64,000 bases of DNA, from the NCBI GenBank assembly GCA_014191855.1, contig BJHF01000013.1, positions 1 through 64,000 of the forward strand, in the 5' to 3' direction. This document shows positions 1 to 7,080 of the stretch, in pieces. The notes under the pieces were generated by a model, which was not told the DNA's origin, searched no databases, and saw only the letters and a list, made by a program, of their open reading frames with translations. The stretch's first letter is position 1. Every line of letters starts with the position of its first letter. A program made the position numbers and the translations under genes. This DNA is from Deltaproteobacteria bacterium (GTDB lineage: Bacteria > Myxococcota_A > UBA796 > SXON01).

Positions 1-149
1 CCCGGTCGCGGTGCCTCGCCGTCGCGGAGCAGGAGGAAGACCGGTGTGCCTGCCCTCGTCCCCCACGCGTAGGTGCTGCCGTCGCGAAAGAACGTGCCCC
101 CTGCGAGCGCGAGCAGGACGAACGCGGTGATCCAGCGACGTCGTGTCAT
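1..149 (-). CDS. N-terminal fragment of a membrane-anchored or secreted protein (cut by window edge)
   Basis: On the minus strand an ATG at 149 opens a frame that runs off the left edge after about 49 residues. It begins with four charged or polar residues (MTRRR) and then a hydrophobic stretch (ITAFVLLALAGG), which looks like a signal peptide or signal anchor. No lipobox cysteine is seen. A frame upstream ends in a TGA that overlaps this ATG (ATGA), but that frame has no convincing start of its own. The family is not recognisable from this fragment. Confidence 0.5.
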   Translation of the reverse strand, partial: MTRRRWITAFVLLALAGGTFFRDGSTYAWGTRAGTPVFLLLRDGEAPRP

Positions 150-258
150 TCACAGGGCACATAAGGCTTCGCGGGGTGCTTGCCCGCCGTCGGGCGCTTG
201 CGCGAGAAACTGTGGCTGGTGGGCTTGCCAGCGGGTGGGGAGGCCGCGGGGGCGAAGA

Positions 259-828
259 TCAGCCGTTTGAACCTAACAGGTCTGTAAGTCGTGCGGCTGA
301 TCGCGGGAGGCCCTGATTCCGGATACGGTCGACGAGGTCGGTCAGCGTAGTGGGTGGCTTCTTGAGCGCGAGCGCCTGCCGCTCAACCACCGCGCACACG
401 CGCCCGGGTGCTTGGTCGAGCAAGGCGAGGACGAGGTCATCGGGATGGATCGCGCCGATCCGAAATGGGTCGAGTACTCGCTCCGGGAAGTCCCGAAGGT
501 TGAACGTGACAATGGACGCCGCGTCCGCTCGGATGGCCGCCTCGACCACATGGACATCGTCCGGATCGGGGAGGCCAAGCACCGGAGGCACCGCGCCATC
601 CTCGGCGACCATCGCATCCGGGAACGCAGCACACATCTTCATCCGCGTCCGCGCGAGGGCTTCGGCCGACAACTCCGGCCGTTTGAGGAGGATGTTGAGG
701 AAGCACTCGTCGAGAATCCGATCCGACCACCGTGGCTGAACAAGATCTGCCGCGGCCAAGCGCAGCATCAGGTCGCGAAGCGTGGCGGGAAACAGGACGC
801 AGGCGTCGTAGACGGCGACTCTGCTCAC
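259..828 (-). CDS. PIN-domain ribonuclease, toxin of a toxin-antitoxin pair
   Basis: This 189-aa protein has the layout of a PIN nuclease. An N-terminal VAVYDACVLFP strand carries the first conserved Asp, an acidic position lies in the DRILDEC helix, and LPDPDDVHVVEAA carries further metal-binding acids. A final SIVTFNLRDFP strand follows. PIN toxins cleave RNA with Mg2+ held by three or four acidic residues. The start overlaps the stop of the upstream excisionase-like gene by 4 nt, so the two are translationally coupled. The pairing with a DNA-binding partner gene suggests a type II toxin-antitoxin module of the VapC kind. The RNA target cannot be told from sequence. Confidence 0.85.
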   Translation of the reverse strand: MSRVAVYDACVLFPATLRDLMLRLAAADLVQPRWSDRILDECFLNILLKRPELSAEALARTRMKMCAAFPDAMVAEDGAVPPVLGLPDPDDVHVVEAAIRADAASIVTFNLRDFPERVLDPFRIGAIHPDDLVLALLDQAPGRVCAVVERQALALKKPPTTLTDLVDRIRNQGLPRSAARLTDLLGSNG

Positions 829-1253
829 CCGAGATCCTGCTCCTGACCCTCAACGCTCAGTTCGTCGAGAATCGCCCGACGATCGGCGTCGCGCGCGCGC
901 TTATAGGCAAGGAGGTCTCCGAGCTTGATTCGCCGATGGGTGCCCACCAAGCTGAAGGGGACTCCACCCGCCTCCAGCACCTTGATGAGGTAGGGCCGGG
1001 AGGTGTTCAACAGGTCGGCCGCCTGCTGGGTCGTCAGCTCGGCGTGGACGGGAACGACACGAACGCCGTTCCCATTGGCCAACTGGCCGAGGATCTCGAC
1101 GAGGAGCGGGACAACCTCCGCCGGAATCTGCACCTCTGACTCCTCGTCGCCATCGCGAACTTTCAGGACGAGGCCCGCCGGCACGTGGTTCGAGATCGAG
1201 CGGAGCGCCTCGCCCGCCGCTCGGGAGGTGTCGGGGGTGGTGACGCCGAGCAT
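825..1253 (-). CDS. Excisionase/MerR-type HTH protein, probable antitoxin
   Basis: A 142-aa protein whose C-terminal half carries an excisionase-type winged helix: ELTTQQAADLLNTSRPYLIK followed by HRRIKLGDLLAYK, the usual TxxxAAxLLxxSRxxV and RxxxxxDLxxY pattern. The N-terminal ~70 residues are not recognised and could be the toxin-binding part. It is the first gene of a two-gene operon with the PIN nuclease, the normal antitoxin-first order. The start has a GAGGAG Shine-Dalgarno 7 nt upstream. A promoter with an inverted repeat in its spacer lies just upstream, which fits autoregulation by this protein. Confidence 0.8.
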   Translation of the reverse strand: MLGVTTPDTSRAAGEALRSISNHVPAGLVLKVRDGDEESEVQIPAEVVPLLVEILGQLANGNGVRVVPVHAELTTQQAADLLNTSRPYLIKVLEAGGVPFSLVGTHRRIKLGDLLAYKRARDADRRAILDELSVEGQEQDLG

Positions 1254-1270
1254 CGTGGACTCCTCGACTG

Positions 1271-1299
1271 AGTATAGTCCCCGTTCGGGGTAGTCGCAA
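1271..1299 (-). promoter_or_regulatory. Promoter with operator-like dyad for the PIN/HTH pair
   Basis: On the minus strand TTGCGA (1294-1299) and TATACT (1271-1276) are separated by exactly 17 nt. The spacer contains the perfect inverted repeat CCCCG-AA-CGGGG (1279-1290). Placement between -35 and -10 is ideal for repression by the antitoxin encoded 18 nt downstream. The functional assignment is inference. Confidence 0.6.
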
Positions 1300-1461
1300 T
1301 ATTCGCAGCGACGAGGCGGTGGCGGTCAGCCCCCGTTTCGCCGGCAAGCCCCGTCAGGCCCGAACGCGGTCTGGTTGACGTCGCGGCCCTTGACCCGTCT
1401 GCCCCGGTCATCCGGCGATCCCCACGCCCCCGATGAACTCGGATGGCCCCACAGAAAGCCC

Positions 1462-1992
1462 TCACCCCGCCCCCCCGCGCACCCAAAGCGCCATCCAAAC
1501 TTCGTCGGCGTACTCGCCATCGGAGAGCCGCTGCTGCCGGCGCCGGCGCCCCTCCTCCTCGAACCCGTGCCGTACGTACAGCGCGTGCGCCCGCAGATTG
1601 TGCGCGTACAGCGCCAGCTCCACCTTCTCCAGCGCCACGTTTCTCCGCGCCGCACGGAGCGCCGCCGTCAACAGCGCATCCCCCACCCCAAGCCCGCGCA
1701 GCGGCTCGGCCACCATCATCTCGAGCCGGCCGACGTGTCGGATTCTGCGAAGCCCGCCCCCTTCGATCATGGCCGTACCCGCCAGCTCCCCGCCCACCTT
1801 CGCGACCAGACAAACCCCATTTCCAGACCGTTGGAGGTGACGAATCAGCTCCGCCCGCTGCGTCACGTCCTCGCGGAGCTCATCGGGCTCCATCGTAAAC
1901 CAGGCGCCCTCCCGGAGCACCGATCGTCGCAACGCCAGGATCGCACCGGCGTCGGCGGGGAGGGCGGGCAGGATCTGGAGATCGGTGAGCAA
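1462..1992 (-). CDS. GNAT-family N-acetyltransferase
   Basis: A 176-aa single-domain acetyltransferase. The acetyl-CoA motif A is present as RLEMMVAEPLRGLGVGDALL (a variant of V.P..RG.G.G..L), followed by a motif-B-like segment VELALYAHNLRAHALYVRHG, as in RimI and phosphinothricin-type enzymes. The substrate is unknown. The start is a TTG with a G-rich Shine-Dalgarno (GAGGGG) a few nt upstream; no ATG is available in frame. It stands alone between the toxin-antitoxin pair and a repeat-bearing spacer. Confidence 0.85.
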   Translation of the reverse strand: MLTDLQILPALPADAGAILALRRSVLREGAWFTMEPDELREDVTQRAELIRHLQRSGNGVCLVAKVGGELAGTAMIEGGGLRRIRHVGRLEMMVAEPLRGLGVGDALLTAALRAARRNVALEKVELALYAHNLRAHALYVRHGFEEEGRRRRQQRLSDGEYADEVWMALWVRGGAG

Positions 1993-2132
1993 GCCCCCCC
2001 TCGTATCGAGACCGGTAGCGGCCGGCCCCCGTGCCGGCCGATCTGCCGCTCCTCAGCCCCTCCCCGCTCCGCCCGGCCCCGTCCCCGGCACCGCCGCCGC
2101 GCACCGCTCACCGCACAACGCACCCCGTCCCC

Positions 2133-2390
2133 CAGCCGTCGCAGCCAGCCTCCGCGGGCTTCTCGGCGTCTACCGCCCGTGCTCTCCGTCTGCCGAACGC
2201 TGTGGAGGGCGCTGCAGGGGCGGGTGACGGTGCAGACCGACGCCGCCGAGCGGCGCTTCGACGCGAGCGCGGTGACGGGCTGCGCCGGCAGGACCCAACA
2301 TCAACGTTAATGTACCGCTCTCCGGAACCGAGCCCCGCTCCAAACCCCGAGAAACCCGCCCACGAGGCGCCGCGTCTTGCACGGCGCCCA
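2133..2390. repeat. Dispersed intergenic repeat, copy A
   Basis: The gene-free stretch 1993-2402 carries a block that recurs at about 61392-61650 in the same orientation. Matching segments include AGCCGTCGCAGC (2133), GGCGGGTGACGGT (about 2219), GACGCGAGCGCG (about 2260) and GGCGCCGCGTCTTGCACGGCG (about 2366; the other copy has GG for TT). Both copies end within about 25 nt of the stop codon of a minus-strand gene. Between 2023 and 2042 there is also a separate GGCCGGC/GCCGGCC hairpin. No coding frame here resembles a protein. The alignment was done by eye. Confidence 0.6.
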
Positions 2391-2402
2391 CCACGAACGT
2401 CG

Positions 2403-4001
2403 TCAGTCCGCCGCGCTCGGCGCCGCCGCACCCGCGTCTGCACCCGTCATGCCCGTGAGCCGCGCGCGGTAGGTTCCAAGCGCCTTCGCCCGCTCCACCG
2501 CCGGAGAACGCAGCGCCTGCCGCAGCGAGTGGATCGCGGCCTTCGCCACCTTCCCCGCCGGCGCCATGTAGTCGCTGGTCATCACGTCCACGACCTTACG
2601 GTCGATGAGCACCTTGAGCAACGAGTGCGGAAAACGCCCGCTTCGCGCGAGGAACAACAGCGTGTTCGTGTAGCTGTCGTGCCGCTCGAAGAACATACGG
2701 TCGTAGATCTCCGCCTTCTCGTCGTTCACCAACCCGTCGCGACTTGCAAGGGTATGGAGCGACGTGCCCGGGTAGTAGATGACCGAGAACACCTGGAGCC
2801 GGTACGGCTTCGGCAGCTCGGTGATCAGCCGCAGCGTGTCGAGCTTGTCTTCGATGGTTTCGTAGGCGAGATCATAGATGAGGTCGTACTGCGGCGGCGC
2901 CGTACGATCGGCGTACTTCGTGATGATCTCGGCGCTCTTGAGGATCTTGTCGTTCCCCATCGTGGAGCGCTTGAACATCTTCTGGATGCGTTTGCTGCCG
3001 TGCTCCACGCCCATCTGGATGCAATGCAGGCCCGCGTCCACCATCGCCGAGTACTTCTCGTCGGTGATCGTGCCGGGGCTCCCGAGCAGGTAGAACGGGT
3101 CGCCGATCTTGGCTTTGTACTGGGCCGCGAAGTCCAACAGATCCGGCAGCGGACGGCCGAAGAAGCTGTCGTCCGAGAACCAGATGAAGTTGATGAACGG
3201 ATATTCGCGCTTGATCGCCTCCAACTCCCCAATCACATGCGGGGTGCTGCGGTAGCGCACGTAGCGCTGGCGCTTGTAGAGATCGCGGTAGAAGCTGTTG
3301 CCGCAGTAGGTGCAGGCGTGCGGGCAGCCGCGGCCGGTCATCGTCTGGTATCCGGTCTTGCCGAACATGCGGCTCACGGTACCATTGTGCAGGTAGCGCC
3401 GGAGCAAGTCCTTGGTGACGGGCATGAGCTGCCCTTCGAAGAGGATGTGGTGATCCTCCCGCGAGAAGTCCGGCGCCGGGTAGCGGTCGAGCTCCTGCTC
3501 CAGGCTGCCGGGCTGGTTGCGCACCACGTCCGTACCCTTGCGCCAAACCAGGCTTTTGATGCCGTGAAGGTTCTGCGAATCGCCGTTCTCGAGCTTGTTG
3601 CAGAGGTCGAGCATGAGGTCTTCGGCGTCGCCGATCGCCACGTAGTCCGCCCACTTCGCGCACTCGTCGGGCCGCACCGACGGGTGAAAGCCGCCCCAGA
3701 TTACCGGGATGCCGAGGCGCTCTTTGATCGCGACGGTGATCTGCTTCGAGCTGTCGAAGTAGTGGGTCATCAACGTCACACCGACCAGATCGCTGTCCGC
3801 CACCAAGGCGAGCATCTGCTCGATCACCTCAGGCGCGTAGCGGTCTTCGCTCATGCGAACGTGCACGCTCTCGCCATCGCCAGCGAAATCGGGCATGCAG
3901 ATCACCTGCGTTTGATGCCCGTTTGCGCGCAGGTGCGCGCTGATGCTGCGCAGGCCGTAGTTCGTAATGTCCGGATACGGGCTGATCAGGGAGACCTTCA
4001 C
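2403..4001 (-). CDS. B12-binding-domain radical SAM protein
   Basis: A 532-aa protein with the two-domain layout of cobalamin-type radical SAM enzymes. An N-terminal Rossmann-like domain (MKVSLISPYPD start, IPVIWGGFHPSVRP near residue 100) precedes the radical SAM core with the 4Fe-4S motif C-x3-C-x2-C in GRGCPHACTYCGN at about residues 224-231. Such enzymes use S-adenosylmethionine radicals, often for methylation or ring chemistry; the substrate is unknown. The DxHxxG cobalamin motif is not obvious, so B12 binding is uncertain. The GTG at 4001 was chosen because it gives the family's N-terminus and sits 7 nt after GAGG. It is probably monocistronic. Confidence 0.85.
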   Translation of the reverse strand: MKVSLISPYPDITNYGLRSISAHLRANGHQTQVICMPDFAGDGESVHVRMSEDRYAPEVIEQMLALVADSDLVGVTLMTHYFDSSKQITVAIKERLGIPVIWGGFHPSVRPDECAKWADYVAIGDAEDLMLDLCNKLENGDSQNLHGIKSLVWRKGTDVVRNQPGSLEQELDRYPAPDFSREDHHILFEGQLMPVTKDLLRRYLHNGTVSRMFGKTGYQTMTGRGCPHACTYCGNSFYRDLYKRQRYVRYRSTPHVIGELEAIKREYPFINFIWFSDDSFFGRPLPDLLDFAAQYKAKIGDPFYLLGSPGTITDEKYSAMVDAGLHCIQMGVEHGSKRIQKMFKRSTMGNDKILKSAEIITKYADRTAPPQYDLIYDLAYETIEDKLDTLRLITELPKPYRLQVFSVIYYPGTSLHTLASRDGLVNDEKAEIYDRMFFERHDSYTNTLLFLARSGRFPHSLLKVLIDRKVVDVMTSDYMAPAGKVAKAAIHSLRQALRSPAVERAKALGTYRARLTGMTGADAGAAAPSAAD

Positions 4002-4022
4002 GGGCACACCTCGTCCGAGGGG

Positions 4023-4051
4023 TCTATAGACGGCCCTTCGCCGCGCGTCCA
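4023..4051 (-). promoter_or_regulatory. Sigma-70-type promoter of the radical SAM gene
   Basis: On the minus strand TGGACG (4046-4051) and TATAGA (4023-4028) are spaced by 17 nt, predicting a transcript start near 4016, about 15 nt before the GTG. Confidence 0.5.
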
Positions 4052-4109
4052 CCCTTCCCTGCGCCGTACCCCGCCTCCGGTGAGGCGTACCACCGCGGCG
4101 GTCGTGACT

Positions 4110-4640
4110 TTAGTTGCCCCAGCCCGGCTTCTCGACGATCTCGGACACGACGTCGGCATCGAGGATCACCTCACGCCGGAAGCGCTCCACCGCCTTGTAC
4201 TCGGTCTTGCTGTCGGGCACGAACACCATCACCGTGCCGTCTTCCTGCTTCTCGAACTTGTAGATGAGCATCTCGGAGCGGGGCGCGGGGCGACCGACCA
4301 GCTTCTTCTTGTCGAAGGGCGCGCCCCAAGCCATCAGGACCATATCCTTGGTCCAACCTTCCTGAACGGCGCCATCCACGATGGACTGCCGGATGTTCTC
4401 GGGGAACTGGTAGAACAGATCGTACAGGGTGATCGCCGGGATGCGCTGCATCGTCTGATCCTTGAGGTAGGTGTTGCGCTCCTCCTCAGATTTCAGCTTC
4501 AGGTACGTCTTCTGCATGTCCTCGCTCATGAACGGCTTCAGGGCGTAGTACGCCTTGAACTCATCATCGCTGAGGTACTTCACGCGGGCTTGCCACGAGC
4601 AGGCGGAGAGGGCGAGGGCGAGCAGGAAGAACCAGCGCAT
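4110..4640 (-). CDS. Lipoprotein with GWxTD/SmpA-like features
   Basis: A 176-aa protein with a lipoprotein signal (FFLLALALSAC, cysteine at residue 14). The mature part opens with YLSDDEFKAYYALKPF and repeated Asp/Glu-rich helices, similar in style to GWxTD-domain proteins. It then has GWTKDMVLMAWGAP, which resembles the small-protein-A/BamE signature G.t...V....G.P. That suggests an outer-membrane-associated lipoprotein, but no precise role. It lies downstream of the bat operon on the same strand after a 122-nt gap and could be read from it. Confidence 0.6.
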   Translation of the reverse strand: MRWFFLLALALSACSWQARVKYLSDDEFKAYYALKPFMSEDMQKTYLKLKSEEERNTYLKDQTMQRIPAITLYDLFYQFPENIRQSIVDGAVQEGWTKDMVLMAWGAPFDKKKLVGRPAPRSEMLIYKFEKQEDGTVMVFVPDSKTEYKAVERFRREVILDADVVSEIVEKPGWGN

Positions 4641-4762
4641 GAGAATCCCGGAATCGCGAACGGGCTAACCCGGGCGGAGGATGCGGGCGATACCGTAGGC
4701 CCGGTAGCGCGGTTCAACGGACGCCGCCCGGGATCGCGGCTCCTCCGCGCGGCCGCCACTCG

Positions 4763-5494
4763 CTAGGGGAGCTGCGCCCAGGGATCGATCCGCCCCACCG
4801 CCGCTTCTGGCAACCACCCTCGCCGGCCATCCCCGAGCGCGACCAGAACCTGCCCAGCCGCCGCCTCCACGATCTGCACTTCCGCGCCTACGTGCAGCGT
4901 AAACAGCTCCACGCCGCCGCCGAGATCGGACTGTGCCGTGGCTTCTTCGGCCAACACGACCCCACCCGGCGGCAGCCCCGCTTCGAGGATGCCCCCCATC
5001 CCCACAACGCAGCCCAAGCCGCTGAGCACGCCGCCGATCGCCGCGAGCGGCGCGTGCGCTGACCGGCCACGAAGCGCCAAGACCAGCAACCCCGCCCCGA
5101 GAAGCGCACCCCCGATCCACTGTCCCTCGGCGGCCGTCAGCGCCGACTGCCACGGGGCCCACACCGGGTAGGGGTCGGCGGCGGTCACGTCGTCGCGCAC
5201 GGAGCGGCGCGCGAAGTCGAGGTTCGCGGCGGCATCGGGATCGCGCGGGGCGAGGGCGAGCGCGCGGCGCCAGGCGAGGATGGCGGGCCCCAGCTTCTCT
5301 TGACGGTAGAGCACATTCCCCAGGTTGTAGTACACGTCGGCGTCGATCCCGCCAGCCGCGAGTGCCGCCCGATAGTGCGCCTCGGCCTTAGCCATGTCGT
5401 TCTGGGCGATCGCGGTGTTCGCCGCCTGGAATTCGGCCTCGCCCCCGGCGAACGCCTGCACCACGAGCCCTGTGAACAGCAGCACGGAGGTCAT
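4763..5494 (-). CDS. batE: BatE-like TPR/SH3 membrane protein
   Basis: A 243-aa protein with an N-terminal signal sequence (MTSVLLFTGLVVQAFA), two TPR-like helical pairs (residues ~25-90), one or two transmembrane helices (GGALLGAGLLVLAL, AAIGGVLSGLGCVVG) and a C-terminal SH3-like beta domain ending GWLPEAAVGRIDPW. That is the layout of BatE of the Bacteroides aerotolerance operon. The ATG at 5494 overlaps the batD stop (ATGA), so it was preferred to an upstream ATG at 5509. It closes the seven-gene moxR/bat operon. Confidence 0.8.
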   Translation of the reverse strand: MTSVLLFTGLVVQAFAGGEAEFQAANTAIAQNDMAKAEAHYRAALAAGGIDADVYYNLGNVLYRQEKLGPAILAWRRALALAPRDPDAAANLDFARRSVRDDVTAADPYPVWAPWQSALTAAEGQWIGGALLGAGLLVLALRGRSAHAPLAAIGGVLSGLGCVVGMGGILEAGLPPGGVVLAEEATAQSDLGGGVELFTLHVGAEVQIVEAAAGQVLVALGDGRRGWLPEAAVGRIDPWAQLP

Positions 5495-7080
5495 CGCCGC
5501 TCCACCCACGCCCGCACGCGGGCTTCGGGGAGGTTCGCGCCGCCGCGGTACCGCGCAAGGTCCAGCTCCGCGTAGATCGCCGCCGCTTCCTCCCCGAGCG
5601 AGGCCACGTCTTCGCGTTTCAGCTCCGGCGCTGGGCGCGAGAGGCGCCGCCCGGCCTCCTCGCGGAAGATGCGCTCCAACCCCGAGAGCCGCCCTTCCGG
5701 GTCGTCAGGCAGATCCGCGAAGCCGAAGCTCCGCTCCAAAGGCGCCGCACCGCGGCGTCGCAGCCGGGGTGCCAGCTCGGCGAGCAGCAAGCCGGCCCCG
5801 GGCACGGCCAACAGCCACGCCCAGGCGCCGCTCCAGGGGGCGGCGATGCGCGCCTGGGTGCGAACCGGGAGAATGTCGTCCGCCGTTGGGTCTACACCCG
5901 GTCCGGTCGTCCCGGCACCCGCGCCGCCCTCCACGGCCGCCTTGGCCTCCGTACCAGAAACATCGAGGGTGATGGCGGGGAGCTCCTGCTCCACGTAGCG
6001 GCCCTCCGCAGGATCGAACCACGACGCGCGCAGCGGCGGCAACGTCAGCGGCCCGGGGCGCTGCGGCACGATCGCGCGCTTGAACGTGGCGGAGGAGCTG
6101 AATTTGCCGTCGGAGAGCCGCGAGGTTGCAACGGGTTCGTCGTCATAGACCCGGAAGCCTTCCCCCGACCAGTCCGGCAGCTTGAAGCCGGAGATCGCGC
6201 CGGAGCCGCTCAAGCTCACGTCGATCGTGACCGTTTCGCCCACGTTCACCGCGGGCACGCTCGGCGCGGCCGAGAATACGAAGCTCCCAACCAACCCTGA
6301 GAAATCGACGGGGCGCCCCTCGGTGGGCAGCTCGCGCACCTCAAGCGGTACGGGGTTGCTCAGGGCGCTGTCGTTCTGCACATCGGCGAAGCCAGGCAGG
6401 TCGTTGAAGAAGGGATCGCTCCTTCCCCGGCGGCGCTTCACCGCGAACTGGGCGAGGAGGCTGCCCCCCGAGAGCGTCGTTTTTCCTTCCGCTTTGCAGT
6501 GGTAGGGGTACCACAGCTCCTGCACCTTCACGGCCTTGCCGCCCTCGCCGACCACGTAGTCGGCCGTGATCGGGTCCACGCCGGGCTCCGCCATCAAAAG
6601 AGCGTTGTCCGGGGGCCCCCAGCGGGCCGAAACAAGCTGGCGCGTGGTCTGATACTTCAGGTGGTACACCAAGACTTCGCCCACGTACGCGAGGCCGTCC
6701 GGCAGGTCGGCGACCAGCTCGTCCATCCCGGCGCTGCTGGTGCGCTCCGCGACGTGCAAGCGCGCCGGCGGCGACGTGAGCTCGCCGCCCGTCGTGACCA
6801 CGGTCACGGGGCCCAGCGTGTACTCCCCCGCGGCCGTGGCGCGCACGTCGTACCGGAACGTCTGCGTTTCGGTGGTTTGGAAGTTGATCATCATCGCCTG
6901 GCTGCTCTGCGTCACAAACTCCACGACCAATCCGGGGGGTGCGGCAATCTTCGGGACCGCGCGCGCCCGCCCGTCGATGATCTGCAGGGTCAAACCCACG
7001 GTCTGCCCGGCCGCGATCTCGGACGTGTCGAGCTGCAGCGCGAGCTGCGCCGCGGAGGCCATGGACCAGAAAGCGAGCAT
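5491..7080 (-). CDS. batD: BatD-family protein
   Basis: A 529-aa protein beginning with a signal peptide (ends near MASAAQ), followed by BatD-type immunoglobulin-like domains (LQLDTSEIAAGQTVGLTLQI). A transmembrane segment lies near residues 395-415 and a cytoplasmic tail rich in Arg/Glu completes it. The open frame continues far upstream, but the ATG at 7080 is chosen because it overlaps the stop of batB/C as TGATG and gives the signal peptide. BatD is thought to be a periplasmic partner of the von Willebrand A proteins encoded next to it. Confidence 0.85.
   Translation of the reverse strand: MLAFWSMASAAQLALQLDTSEIAAGQTVGLTLQIIDGRARAVPKIAAPPGLVVEFVTQSSQAMMINFQTTETQTFRYDVRATAAGEYTLGPVTVVTTGGELTSPPARLHVAERTSSAGMDELVADLPDGLAYVGEVLVYHLKYQTTRQLVSARWGPPDNALLMAEPGVDPITADYVVGEGGKAVKVQELWYPYHCKAEGKTTLSGGSLLAQFAVKRRRGRSDPFFNDLPGFADVQNDSALSNPVPLEVRELPTEGRPVDFSGLVGSFVFSAAPSVPAVNVGETVTIDVSLSGSGAISGFKLPDWSGEGFRVYDDEPVATSRLSDGKFSSSATFKRAIVPQRPGPLTLPPLRASWFDPAEGRYVEQELPAITLDVSGTEAKAAVEGGAGAGTTGPGVDPTADDILPVRTQARIAAPWSGAWAWLLAVPGAGLLLAELAPRLRRRGAAPLERSFGFADLPDDPEGRLSGLERIFREEAGRRLSRPAPELKREDVASLGEEAAAIYAELDLARYRGGANLPEARVRAWVERR

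Noticed and set aside
150..262. Short minus-strand frame whose TGA overlaps the ATG of the edge gene
   Set aside because: No ATG, GTG or TTG start in frame before it enters the PIN gene out of frame; likely chance.
2031..4766. A 911-codon plus-strand open frame opposite the radical SAM and lipoprotein genes
   Set aside because: It is antisense to genes with clear motifs, has very high Arg/His/Val content and no recognisable domain; a G+C-driven shadow frame.
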